A stretch of 64,000 nt of DNA, from positions 144,698,711 to 144,762,710 of the forward strand of contig CM043966.1 of the NCBI GenBank assembly GCA_014529385.2, in the 5' to 3' direction. A model generated the notes under the pieces. That model searched no databases. It was not told the DNA's origin and saw only the letters and a program-made list of their open reading frames with translations. The position numbers and the translations under genes are program-made. Source of the stretch: Adiantum capillus-veneris. Its lineage: Eukaryota; Streptophyta; Polypodiopsida; Polypodiales; Pteridaceae. Positions 10,854 through 20,396 of this stretch are shown one piece after another; position 1 is the first letter of the stretch; the number at the start of each line of letters is the position of its first letter.

Positions 10854-11171
10854 TCATGTATCCACACCTGATGGTCTTGAGGTGAAGAAACTGTGCAAGT
10901 CTGCCCTTTCCAGGTACCTGCTGATGTCTTCTGACCTGCTATAATCTACCAATTCCTGTGGGATCATCGTTACATCCACTGCTTGCCCTTGAGGATCTCT
11001 GAAAGTCCCCTGGTAGATCTTTATCCCCTCTTTCTCCAATACTGCTTCCTCCACCCAAGTTTTGGTTGGCTTGAGGGTTTCTGCTGGAATGTCAAAGGGT
11101 TCCGTTTCTGCAAAAGCATCTTTGATTGTCGGTCTTTTTCTCTTCGTTGCCGATAACTTGGCAGAATCCAT
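10854..11171 (-). CDS. extra downstream gene, N-terminal segment
   Basis: The segment starts at ATG (11171) with MDSAKLSATKRKRPTIKDAF, whose KRKR is a candidate nuclear signal. It runs 105 codons to a TGA at 10854-10856, after which the same frame continues for 597 codons. I therefore read it as the true start of a gene of about 1,037 codons broken by TGA, TAA and TAG. The TGA fits a mutated CGA. The nearest upstream element is the palindrome at 11338-11361, 167 bp before the ATG. The function is unknown. Confidence 0.7.
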   Translation of the reverse strand: MDSAKLSATKRKRPTIKDAFAETEPFDIPAETLKPTKTWVEEAVLEKEGIKIYQGTFRDPQGQAVDVTMIPQELVDYSRSEDISRYLERADLHSFFTSRPSGVDT

Positions 11172-11337
11172 GGATCCTGTAACTCCAATTTCAGAAGTTA
11201 GCGTCTTTTTAGTACTGAAAGCCGAAATGAAGCTTTTAACTATCCAAATGACTTGAAAATTGAAACATGAGCTATTCAGGGCCTAAGGATGCAAGGTAGG
11301 TGAAAAAATATGCAAAATGGGCTCAAAATCATGCTAG

Positions 11338-12347
11338 AGACATCATATGCGTATGATGTCTTTTGTGTCAAAATGACTTCATATTGGTTGTGCTTGTAGT
11401 TGATAGTGTACATATGAGTATCATATGCTTGGATTTGAGTTTGGATCCCATTTGGTCAAGTTTTGGCCAGTTTAGTCCAGTTCTGGCTCTTGGCAAAATT
11501 TTGAAAGGGATTTGGATTTTATGATCCAAATTGGAAAAAACTTGGTGGTTCACTTTCAAATGGCATGTAGATCACTTCTGTTTGGTGGTTGAAGCCCTGA
11601 GGTGGCAAAATCACATAGTGAGACATCATACGCGTATGATGTCTTTAGTGTATTTTTAGACCAAATTTCTCTATAAGCTTGGATTTGGCTTTAGATAGGC
11701 TTATTCAGTGGATTTATGAATTTTGGATAGATTTTGGGCTAAAAATGGCTCTGGAGACATCATACGCGTATGATGTCTTTTTCATCAATTTTTCATGGGA
11801 TTGGTTCTGTGGACTCCCCATGTATTCGTGAAGGACTATATCTACTCAAATCTTGGTTTGGACTTAAGTATGTTGGAGTTGGGCCAAAAATAAGCTTTAG
11901 GTGAAGGATTTTCCCTCAATTGGGCTAATGGGGTGATCCTCTTGACCAAATGGTTCCAAATTTCATATGTAGCATGTATTAGATATATATAATGGATGTG
12001 TGATGACAAATGAGCAGTTTTGGCTCTGTAAGTGCAAATAGACATCATACGCGTATGATGTCTTTTGTGTCAAAATGGTTCTTTTTGGTTCCAGATAGCT
12101 TGTAGATGTGTTAATCAGCAATCCTACAAAGTTTCAATGAGTTTGGAGTTATTTTGACAAAATTAGGACCAAAAATCAATTTTATGGCCTACTTCGCGTC
12201 TTTTTGGTTTTCCTTGGGTTTTCTAACTCCAATTCTCATGATACTTGGTTCATAGGATGTGATTAACATGTGGAATGAGGCTATGCACTCAAATGTTGAA
12301 ATGGATGTGAAATTCATGCTGTGAGACATCATACGCGTATGATGTCT
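11338..12347. repeat. palindrome cluster II (five copies) between pol and extra gene
   Basis: Five 24-bp palindromes with half-site AGACATCATACG lie at 11338-11361, 11621-11644, 11755-11778, 12040-12063 and 12324-12347. Start-to-start spacing is 283, 134, 285 and 284 bp. Only the first copy is imperfect (ATATGCG instead of ATACGCG). Most are followed by TTTT. The DNA between copies is AT-rich, without genes, and only weakly similar from unit to unit. The cluster sits in the presumed promoter or intergenic region of the extra gene. Confidence 0.97.
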
Positions 12348-13979
12348 TTTCTTGAAATGTTGGTCTTTTTGTGCAAAGAATGCTTTGTGCTAGTGCCCTA
12401 AGCCCTGCTAACTAGTTTTCAACTTAAAAAGTCATTAGTTTAGCTAAAAAGCCCCCTTATAGGGATTTCAGTCTCCGAAGTCGTCTTTTTGCCTTGGAGT
12501 TGAATTTCTTCAACTTTTCTTCTCGAGAGTTGAATTTCCAGCTCATTGGATATGTTGTGAAGCCATCTATTTGGTTGAACTTGACTTTGGCTTCCCATTC
12601 TCCATCTTTCTCCTTTTGGTTGCCCGAAAGCGTCTTTTTCACCATCGGTAAGTGAATCAACTTTCTTTTGGGTTTTTCTTGCAAACATAAGTCATCCATG
12701 TATATTTGAAGCTGCTTGTGAAGTTTCATGTCATTCGGTCGTCAATTTCAGCCGTTATGCCAAAATGACGCTTTGTGTGTCCGCAGCCGAATCGGTTGTT
12801 CCGACCTACTTTTGGTGATCCAAACCCGGAGATACTCCATGGTTGCATTGCCCTCGATGTTGTTAAGCTTCCTGAGAAGTTTTGTGTCGTTTCGACAACT
12901 TTTTCCTGTTTGCCTCTTGCAGGCTCTGTTGACCTAGGGTTTTTCAAGTCGTTCTTTCTCAAGCTTTGAGTGTTAGAAACCCATCTTCTATACTAGGGTA
13001 AACCACCTCTAAGTTCTTGCAAGGTTTGGTTAGGCGGTCGTGCCCCTACCTAGCGTTCTTCCCCATTCCCCGTCTGCTCTTGTTTCTTGGTTTTGGTCAG
13101 TTTTCGCGACAAAAGTTAACGATAAGCATCAAAAGCTTATGGCAACGAGTCTACCTCTCATGTCTGGTGTCCTCTGAGCTCTCGTAGCAGTCGTAGAAGG
13201 CTGTAGAAGGTCGGATGCTCCTGTGTGCTCTTTGCTCTCTCCAAGGAGGTAATAGTGGAAATGAGCTTGAAAGTGAAGTAAAAAATACTTAACTTCGGAC
13301 TTCCAGGATCACTTGTTACCAAATTTGACATGTGCTCCTATCTCGTCGTGAAATGCACTTTAGGATTTGAAATTTCTCAATTTGGACTCCGTTTGACCTG
13401 TTTCTGAGAAATCTGTCCTCTTTGCCAAAATTCTGTCGTTTCGGGCTTTCCGCAACTTTTCCCGAATTGTACTCAATTTTTACCATGGGTTGCCCTTGTC
13501 ATTAGGATCATCACCATCTATTCTTTTCTTTTTTCTGATCTCGTTTCACCTGCTTTTTTATTTTTCTTTTACTTTTATCAAGAAAATCATAATAAATAAA
13601 GAAAAATAGCAAATTGAAGCCAAAAAATTCCAAACATACACAATAAATAGCTGGTAACCCTGTGTATATGAATATACACTTATTTGTGATTTCTGGACTT
13701 GGATTACCACTTTTTAGCTCCAAAAACACTCTTATTTAGTGATATTTACATGTCTAGAGACCCAAATTCATCATTTGATCTCTTCTTGTTGCAAAACAAG
13801 GTATATAGGGGCATAAATATTATCAATATCCGCAATCAAACATAAAAATTGCAAAATCATGTAAAACACTGCCCTTATAATTTTTTTAATTTTTTACTTT
13901 TTTTTTTGCTTGTAGCTGCTTTGTAGCTCTTGTATACCTGTATACCTCCCCCCCTCCTAGTCTGAGTCCTCCTGGACGA
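12348..13979. other. non-coding spacer of the 19-kb element
   Basis: AT-rich spacer between the palindrome cluster and the end of the polyprotein frame. Two overlapping short minus-strand frames at 12440-12729 contain K-rich sequence. At 12685-12707 there is a 23-base exact match to the RT catalytic-site DNA at 17727-17749. I see nothing else that I can name. Confidence 0.6.
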
Positions 13980-14315
13980 CTATGAATTGTCTGTGGGGGA
14001 AGCATTGTAGTTGTTTTGGTCATAAGTTCCCAATGCAATTGTAGAGCGATGATACAACAGTCTTTCCAATAAAGCTGCTCTTTGTTTGATTGAAGAATTG
14101 CTGGTCGGGTTTTGGGTTGGTTTTGGCACTTCGGTAGTAGAATCAGTAGACGGATTCTTCTTTACCTTGTTTTTCTTTTTCACAATCCAAATCTGCTTCC
14201 GCTTCGCTTGTGCTTGCCACAAACTCTTTGCAACCCAAACCTGCTTTGTTCTTTGTGTTGATTTCCTCGCTTTGAAATACCTAGGAGTTTCCGTTGATTG
14301 TACTAAAGGGAGTTC
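13980..14315 (-). CDS. polyprotein C-terminal tail after the TAG at 14316
   Basis: The frame of the integrase segment continues without shift past the TAG at 14316-14318 for about 111 more codons to TGA-type termination near 13980. It contains two more tryptophan repeats (KQVWVAK, KQIWIVK), then a K-rich and S/T/N/P-rich end. I include it in the polyprotein because the repeats match those just upstream of the TAG. The TAG could be a nonsense mutation or the real terminator. Confidence 0.6.
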   Translation of the reverse strand, partial: ELPLVQSTETPRYFKARKSTQRTKQVWVAKSLWQAQAKRKQIWIVKKKNKVKKNPSTDSTTEVPKPTQNPTSNSSIKQRAALLERLLYHRSTIALGTYDQNNYNASPTDNS

Positions 14316-16922
14316 CTATTTACAAATCTTTGGGATCCAAATTTGCTTGCTATAGCTTTGTGCCGTCATGAACTTCTTTGGAATCCATATCTGTTTCGCT
14401 GTCCTTGATTGTCTGGAATCACTCTGTTGTCTGGTATTAAAGACTCTGTTTTCCACCTTTGTTTCCTCTGTCACAACCTTTTTTGGTCTCCATACCAACG
14501 TTGACTCCGTTTTTTCCAAAGTTTGAGCTGTTATATTATTGCTTGTCTTCCTTATCCACTGTTGAGAGTTCCTCGTCGAAGAGCAATCTAGTTGTATAGA
14601 AACTTTTGGTTGCCATTGCTTCTTCTTTTTCTCTGGTTGTTGTTTACCTTTGTCTTTGGATTCGTCCTTTGGAGTTGGCTCTTCTCCTTTGGTGAACTTA
14701 ACTGATTGACTTTCACCTTCGTATTTGATAAGCACTGATTTAGAACTCCAGTCAATCATTGCATTGTATTGTTTCTGCCATGGTTGTCCTAGCAATAATG
14801 GATGGTGTGTAGCTTGTTCTTCAACCACGTAAAACATATGAGGATACACATACTGGTTAATCTGTATATGTAAAACTGTGCATCCGACAGTTTTGATTGA
14901 ATTCTCAGAGTAACTCTTTAACTCTTGCTTGGCCGTTTGTAGTTTAGTGTCATTTGTCAATTGTCTATACAAACTGAGTGAAAGTAGGTTAGTTTGAGCT
15001 CCTGAATCCAATAGTGCTCTGGCTTTGATTTGGTTGGTTCCTACTTTGCATTCAATGATGGGTTCTTCTTTGTCATTATCCATTTCTGTTATACTGACTG
15101 CGTTTATTCGTATTGTTCCTTCATTGCGCTGTTTCTGACATAGTAGTCTTCTTTTCTCCATTCTTCCCTTCGCTTCGGCTTGCGCTTCCTCCAAAATCAT
15201 TTTCTTTTTCTGGACACGCAGCTTTTCTTGATGTATTTTGAGAAGCATGTCTTGGGTTAGCGGCAAAAGATACTTTTTCACTCTGCATCCACTAATCCAA
15301 TTGGGCATTTCTTCTCCGTCTAATGTAGCAAGCTTGACGGCTCCACTTGGTGATAGATCTTTAATCACCAGAGGTCCCATCCCTCGCTTTTTAAGCTTCT
15401 TAGCATTCTGTTTCAGAGTGTAAACTAGGACATAGTCCCCAACCTTAAACTCTTTAGTCCGCACATGCTTATCAAAAAATTCCTTTTTTCGCCTTTTTTG
15501 AGCGTAGATAGAAGCTACTGCTTTTAGGCGAAGCTCGTCTAGCTTTTTCAGGTCATCTATTCTATCAGAAAGCTCGTGCCCTATCCACTCTAGATCCTTA
15601 GCCACCCTTAAGGTTGAAATCAAGAATTCTATTGGTAAGATAGCATTTAGCCCAAAAACCATGTTATATGGGGTCGTTCCTATTGATGTTTTATATGCTA
15701 CCCTATATGCCCATAATGTTGAATGCAACTTCTGGTCCCAGTCAGTTCTCGACTCAGATACAATCTTCGTAAGGACCGTGCATATGGTTTTGTTTGTTGC
15801 TTCAGCTTGTCCGTTTGCTTGTGGATGATACGGGGCTGATTTCCTATGGATTACCATGAATTCATCTAGAAGGATCTCTATCACTTCATTTATAAAATGT
15901 GTGCCTCGATCACTCACAATTTCTATTGGCAATCCATATCGTACAAAGACGTATTCATATAGAAATTGTGTCGTGGTCCTGGCATCTGCTTTTTGAGTTT
16001 CCTTTGCTTCGACCCACTTTGTTAGATAGTCTGTAGCCACAACGATGTATTGTGCATGAGTCTTATATGCAGGAGGTGAAATGGGTCCAACATAATCAAT
16101 CCCCCATTTTGCAAAAGCTCTGGCCCCCATCATTGGTCTAAGCGGCATATCATCTCTTTTAAGTGGTACTTTGGTCTGCTGACAGTCATCGCACCGTTTA
16201 ACGTATTCCTCAGCGTCCATATGTAATGTTGGCCACCATATTCCTGCGGCTAAGACAAGTTTTGTTGTCTTATTAACTGAGAAATGGCCTCCACCTACTC
16301 CTCCATGAGCTTGCTCTAGTATTATCACATACTCAGTCTCTGATGCGCAAATCCTAAGCTGGTTGTCTTTACATCTCTTATAGAGTTGATCTCCAATTAA
16401 AGCGTAATCTCTAGCTTCTGTCTCTACAGATTTCTGACGAGCTTTTGACGTTCCTTCTGGGAAAGTTCTATTTGTGAGATATTCAACAATATACTGACTC
16501 CATTCCGGAGCGATCATTATCTGATATAATGTCGAATACTCTGCTGGCGGTTTTGATGAACATACAATACATACAGTGACATATTCATGTACGCTTTCTT
16601 TCATTCCTGGCCAATAGACTCCCAATTGTAACAAATTCCTATATGTGTTCCTTCTTGAACAATGAAATGCACATTCCTGAACATGTGCTTTGCGCAGATA
16701 TATATTATATTCCTCAAGATTGATGCATAGTCGTAAAACATGATCATTTCCCAATTGATACAACCTTCCTGCAACCAATTGAAGATTCTTGGATTGCTGA
16801 ATAGCAATATGTTTCTGGTTGTATTCTCTTCTATCGAACTCTCCTCCATAGGTTAATAGGTTAACGACATTTTGAGACCACTTCGGTATCATTTCTATGT
16901 TGAACAAGTACACGTCTGGCAT
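14316..16922 (-). CDS. pol: duplicated H2C2, integrase core, second retropepsin, W-repeats
   Basis: 868 codons. Residues 8-127 and 135-253 are two copies of an RNase H-integrase linker plus zinc-binding module, each with HX6HX30CX2C (H80, H87, C118, C121 and H206, H213, C244, C247). The integrase core follows with GIDYVG (D276), SDRG (D338) and GQAEATN (E374), an intact DD35E, then a GPL-type C-terminal region. At residues 630-740 lies a second aspartic-protease-like domain: LLDSGAQTN (D at 15006-15008) and LLGQPW. The tail has K/Q-rich sequence and W-x-P-K repeats (WRPKK, IWIPKK, IWIPK). The upstream TGA at 16935-16937 separates it from RNase H in the same frame. Integration function would reside here; the roles of the duplicated domains are unknown. 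Confidence 0.92.
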   Translation of the reverse strand: MPDVYLFNIEMIPKWSQNVVNLLTYGGEFDRREYNQKHIAIQQSKNLQLVAGRLYQLGNDHVLRLCINLEEYNIYLRKAHVQECAFHCSRRNTYRNLLQLGVYWPGMKESVHEYVTVCIVCSSKPPAEYSTLYQIMIAPEWSQYIVEYLTNRTFPEGTSKARQKSVETEARDYALIGDQLYKRCKDNQLRICASETEYVIILEQAHGGVGGGHFSVNKTTKLVLAAGIWWPTLHMDAEEYVKRCDDCQQTKVPLKRDDMPLRPMMGARAFAKWGIDYVGPISPPAYKTHAQYIVVATDYLTKWVEAKETQKADARTTTQFLYEYVFVRYGLPIEIVSDRGTHFINEVIEILLDEFMVIHRKSAPYHPQANGQAEATNKTICTVLTKIVSESRTDWDQKLHSTLWAYRVAYKTSIGTTPYNMVFGLNAILPIEFLISTLRVAKDLEWIGHELSDRIDDLKKLDELRLKAVASIYAQKRRKKEFFDKHVRTKEFKVGDYVLVYTLKQNAKKLKKRGMGPLVIKDLSPSGAVKLATLDGEEMPNWISGCRVKKYLLPLTQDMLLKIHQEKLRVQKKKMILEEAQAEAKGRMEKRRLLCQKQRNEGTIRINAVSITEMDNDKEEPIIECKVGTNQIKARALLDSGAQTNLLSLSLYRQLTNDTKLQTAKQELKSYSENSIKTVGCTVLHIQINQYVYPHMFYVVEEQATHHPLLLGQPWQKQYNAMIDWSSKSVLIKYEGESQSVKFTKGEEPTPKDESKDKGKQQPEKKKKQWQPKVSIQLDCSSTRNSQQWIRKTSNNITAQTLEKTESTLVWRPKKVVTEETKVENRVFNTRQQSDSRQSRTAKQIWIPKKFMTAQSYSKQIWIPKICK

Positions 16923-16934
16923 GTCGTCATCTAC

Positions 16935-18044
16935 TCATATAGGGTCTTCTCCATTCGTCAATCGCGAAAGATGATCAGCTCTAAGATGTGTTTTTCCTTT
17001 CTTTACTACTACCGTGAAGTCGAATTCCAGTAAGATAATGAACCATCTCACTATTCTCCCGGTATTGCATGGTTTATTCACTAGGTAGAGCAAGGCTTGG
17101 TGATCCATAAAAAACACAAACTTGTTGGCTAGAAGATAATGCCGAAATTTCTTCACAGCATATATCATTCCTAATCCTTCTCGCTCTGTTGTGGTGTAAT
17201 TCTTCTCTGCATTGTTGAGCTGTCGACTGGCGTAACAGATAGGAAAATCCATGTTTCCTTCTTCTGGCTGAGCCAGAATGCATCCTATTGCATATGCCGA
17301 AGCATCTATATGCACATGGAATATCTTCTCCCAATCTGGTGATTTCAAGACTGGAGCAGTAATGAGTGCCTCTTTCAATTTCTTGAACGATTCCTCACAC
17401 TCCTCTGTCCATTCAAAGTTCACTATTAGACTGTAAAGTGGTTGGCCTATTATAGCGTACATGTAAATGAATCGTCTATAATATCCCCAGTGTCCCATAA
17501 AGCTCTGTACTTGTTTCGCATTGGTTGGTCTAGGCATATCCACTATAACTTTTATCTTCTCTAAATCCGTGGATATTCCGTTTTGTGAGACAATATGTCC
17601 CAGAATTCTGCCCAGTCGGACCATAAACACACATTTCTCAGGATAGAGACAAATGCGATATATCCTACATTTCTCAAATACTTTTCTTAGGTATTTTAGA
17701 TGCTCATCTCTCAGAAGAGAATGTACACATAAGTCATCCATGTATATTTCTAGAAACAACCTTAAGTATTCTTTGAAAGCATGCGTCATCAGCCTCTGGA
17801 AGGTTGCGGGAGCATTGGTTAGACCAAAAGGAATAACCCGATAAGCATAAATTCCCCACTCCGTTGCAAAAGCTGTTTTATGTTGATCTTCCAGTGCTAT
17901 GGCTAGCTGGTTATATCCTGAAAAACCATCAAGAAAAGAGTATGCTGTTTTCCCTGATACACGCTCTAGAACATGATCAGTTATCGGCAGGGGATAATTG
18001 TCCCTGATTGTTGTAGCATTCACTTTCTTTAAGTTGACACACAC
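16935..18044 (-). CDS. pol: reverse transcriptase core and RNase H
   Basis: 370 codons in the same frame as its neighbours, between two TGA codons (18045-18047 and 16935-16937). RT motifs: VNLKKVNATT, DNYPLP, SFLDGFSGYNQ, PFGLTNAPATFQ, catalytic YMDDL (about 17733-17747), then ILGHIVSQNG and the FxGxxGYYRRFI thumb region. RNase H starts at HVHIDASAYAIG and continues through EREGLGMIYA and the FMDHQAL motif to ADHLSR. Both active sites look intact. The bounding stops fit CGA-to-TGA changes, since the flanking reading is normal RT and RNase H-integrase linker on each side. Confidence 0.95.
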   Translation of the reverse strand: MCVNLKKVNATTIRDNYPLPITDHVLERVSGKTAYSFLDGFSGYNQLAIALEDQHKTAFATEWGIYAYRVIPFGLTNAPATFQRLMTHAFKEYLRLFLEIYMDDLCVHSLLRDEHLKYLRKVFEKCRIYRICLYPEKCVFMVRLGRILGHIVSQNGISTDLEKIKVIVDMPRPTNAKQVQSFMGHWGYYRRFIYMYAIIGQPLYSLIVNFEWTEECEESFKKLKEALITAPVLKSPDWEKIFHVHIDASAYAIGCILAQPEEGNMDFPICYASRQLNNAEKNYTTTEREGLGMIYAVKKFRHYLLANKFVFFMDHQALLYLVNKPCNTGRIVRWFIILLEFDFTVVVKKGKTHLRADHLSRLTNGEDPI

Positions 18045-20396
18045 TCAGAGTTTTCCGTTCTTCTTGGGTACTACCACAATCGGAGATACCCAATCGGTGT
18101 GTTCAATCTCGTATATGAATTCAGCTTCCATTAGCTTATCTATCTCTTCTTTGATTCGCTTAGCAAATGTATCATTATATGTGTATGGTCTCTGTCTGCT
18201 AGGCTTTGCGTCTTGTTTCAGTGGGATTGTGTGTTGGCATATCGATGGGTCAACTCCCTTTAAGTCCTTATAAGACCATGCAAACACATCCCTATACTCT
18301 CTGAGAAGACTCAAAAGTCTCTCTTCCTCGCCTGGAGACAAATCTGTGGCTATGTACACCGGTCTAGGTGTCTCACCTGGAGCTGCTAAATCAACTTTTT
18401 TTGCATCCTCCGGTCCGTCATAAGATTCGTTCTCCCTTCTCTCTCGAATAGGTTGGGTTAATACCACCTTCCTATCCTCTATTGTGAATTTCCTATAGTG
18501 AGAGGGAACATCCATGTTTTCCTTGATTTTGGCGTTTTCGTCCTCTCCACTCTCAAATTCTATCGTCCAAACTTCTTTCAGAGTTTTCTTGAGCTCTCTG
18601 TACTTGTTTCTACGTTCTAACTTGGACTTCGTGTGTTCTCTGTTGCGCTTGTTCTTTTTTGATTTTTCTGTTTCTGTTTTCGTTCCATTCCTTTGAACTT
18701 GATTTCTTGAGCCTCTTTTGTCTTTTCGTAACCTCTTTTGATCATTGCCTCTCATTCTTCCAGAAATCTTGTCCTTAACACAATCTTCCGCCTTTACTAG
18801 CATTAGGAATTGATTTTTTCCTCTTATTCTAGGCATCGGATTGGTTCTAACCCCCTTTGTTTTTCTCTTTGCTCTATAGCGTTTCTGGCGTTGTTTAGTT
18901 TGGTTCGGAAAATCATAAAATCGGACATCCATTATAGTTTCTTCGTTTCTGCTTGAATTGTCCGTTGACTCGTTGTCTGCTTCATTTCCCCACTCAGGAT
19001 AATCGAGAATGTCGTGAAACACCTCCTCTTCATCTTCCTTTTCCAGTGTATCGTTCTTTTCAGTTTCTTTTTCGAGTACAGTTCTCAACATGAAGTACGG
19101 AACCACGTCGTACCCGTCCTTGTCGCAAAATTTCGTTGTGGAACCATCCGGAATTGCACAAACATCTAGGGTTGCTAGAATGTGTGTCCATTCTAATGGT
19201 TCAAGTGTGTCCTCTGGAAAGGGTTCTCCTATATAAGTTTCATCTTCGATAGCCCTTTCTAAAACATATTCTTCTCGCCTCAGACTTCCACATTTCGAGG
19301 CTCCACACATCCATAACTCCTTGGGCTTACCTAACCAAGCTGGAAATTCGGATCCCGCCAAAGTAGCTGAATCAAACTCCTCTACCGGTGTTCGGTTCAC
19401 ATCTTTGTAGCTATGGTCTCTCAGGTTCACACGTGTAGTGGTTTCCATATTTCTTAGGTATATGTGATCGTAGCCCCAATCCTGGACCATTTTCAATTGT
19501 CTCATGAATGGTCTTCCCAGTATGATATCATAGTTATTCTCCTTGCCAAAATCGACAATAGCAAAAGTATGTTCGTATTCAATGCCGCAAGAAGTCACTA
19601 CGACTTTCTCTAATAACCCCATAGGTTTCTCCATGTGTCCATCTGCTAATTGGAGTTTCAACCTAGTCTTCCTTATTGCTGGTTTCCCCCATTTTTTCCA
19701 GATTTCTTTTGTAGCAATGGCTACCCCAGCTCCGCTGTCTAGTATTGCCATCGTGTTCACTCCTTGGAATTCAACTGGTAAGGTTGTATTCCCCTCTTCA
19801 CCTTCGCAATACTCTCTGACCTTGTTTAAGGGTACAGGCTTAGCGTTCTTTTGTGGTTTACTCAGCTCTTGTATACCCTCTTGCAGTCTCGATGTTGGGT
19901 CTTTTATCCCAAATTTCTCCAAGCATTTTCCTACAGTGGTCCACATATGTGGTCTTAGCCTCAAAAGCTCAGCTAGAGTGATAGTGCATGTCACTGGTGT
20001 TGACAAGATCTCTATCAATCCTTGCGAGTCCATGACTTTTTCTGATGAGATTCTTCGTGAGGGAAGTGCTCTAGTCTCGGATTTTGCTTCATACTCTCCT
20101 AAGTATGAAGGTAAGGTATTCAGTGAGTGAGGTTTGCTCTCCATTGTTCTAACAGAGCCCCCATCTCCCCAGTAAGATTGCAGATCCAAGTCCACTTGAG
20201 ATCCTGCCTCAAATTCCACTATGGGAGGATTCCTGATGTCCTTTTCCCAATTTGTCTGATTAGCTTGGCAACTTAGCTCGTTTGCAAAGTTTTCCTCTCT
20301 CACTTGTTTCCAAAATTCATTGTAATCCTCATCTCTTCCGTAAGACCTCTGTATGACTGGATGAAAACTCTCTATCTCCTGATCGGTTGTGTTCAA
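18045..20396 (-). CDS. pol: protease 1, basic linker, start of reverse transcriptase
   Basis: 784 codons in the gag-pol frame. The canonical retropepsin has AILDSGAGVAIATK (D at 19737-19739) and a later ILGRPFM motif. Then about 300 residues of unusual linker follow, first acidic (LEKEDEEEVFHDILDYPEWG) and then strongly basic at roughly residues 505-625, rich in KR pairs. The last 110 residues are the RT N-terminal part (YRDVFAWSYKDLKG, QRPYTYN, DWVSPIVVVPKKNGK), ending at the TGA. The left-most codon of the segment is TTG, so it is not a real start. The frame continues upstream through two TAG codons into gag. Confidence 0.92.
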   Translation of the reverse strand: MNTTDQEIESFHPVIQRSYGRDEDYNEFWKQVREENFANELSCQANQTNWEKDIRNPPIVEFEAGSQVDLDLQSYWGDGGSVRTMESKPHSLNTLPSYLGEYEAKSETRALPSRRISSEKVMDSQGLIEILSTPVTCTITLAELLRLRPHMWTTVGKCLEKFGIKDPTSRLQEGIQELSKPQKNAKPVPLNKVREYCEGEEGNTTLPVEFQGVNTMAILDSGAGVAIATKEIWKKWGKPAIRKTRLKLQLADGHMEKPMGLLEKVVVTSCGIEYEHTFAIVDFGKENNYDIILGRPFMRQLKMVQDWGYDHIYLRNMETTTRVNLRDHSYKDVNRTPVEEFDSATLAGSEFPAWLGKPKELWMCGASKCGSLRREEYVLERAIEDETYIGEPFPEDTLEPLEWTHILATLDVCAIPDGSTTKFCDKDGYDVVPYFMLRTVLEKETEKNDTLEKEDEEEVFHDILDYPEWGNEADNESTDNSSRNEETIMDVRFYDFPNQTKQRQKRYRAKRKTKGVRTNPMPRIRGKNQFLMLVKAEDCVKDKISGRMRGNDQKRLRKDKRGSRNQVQRNGTKTETEKSKKNKRNREHTKSKLERRNKYRELKKTLKEVWTIEFESGEDENAKIKENMDVPSHYRKFTIEDRKVVLTQPIRERRENESYDGPEDAKKVDLAAPGETPRPVYIATDLSPGEEERLLSLLREYRDVFAWSYKDLKGVDPSICQHTIPLKQDAKPSRQRPYTYNDTFAKRIKEEIDKLMEAEFIYEIEHTDWVSPIVVVPKKNGKL

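Noticed and set aside
8061-11171. Envelope gene (errantivirus-like)
   Set aside because: There is no signal peptide, hydrophobic span or furin-like site; the protein is charged and coiled-coil.
11338-12347. CRISPR-like array
   Set aside because: The repeats are palindromes with 100-290-bp spacing, lie in a plant retrotransposon, and have no cas genes.
19543-20130. 195-codon plus-strand frame over the protease
   Set aside because: It lies opposite the clear retropepsin-coding strand and has no motif.
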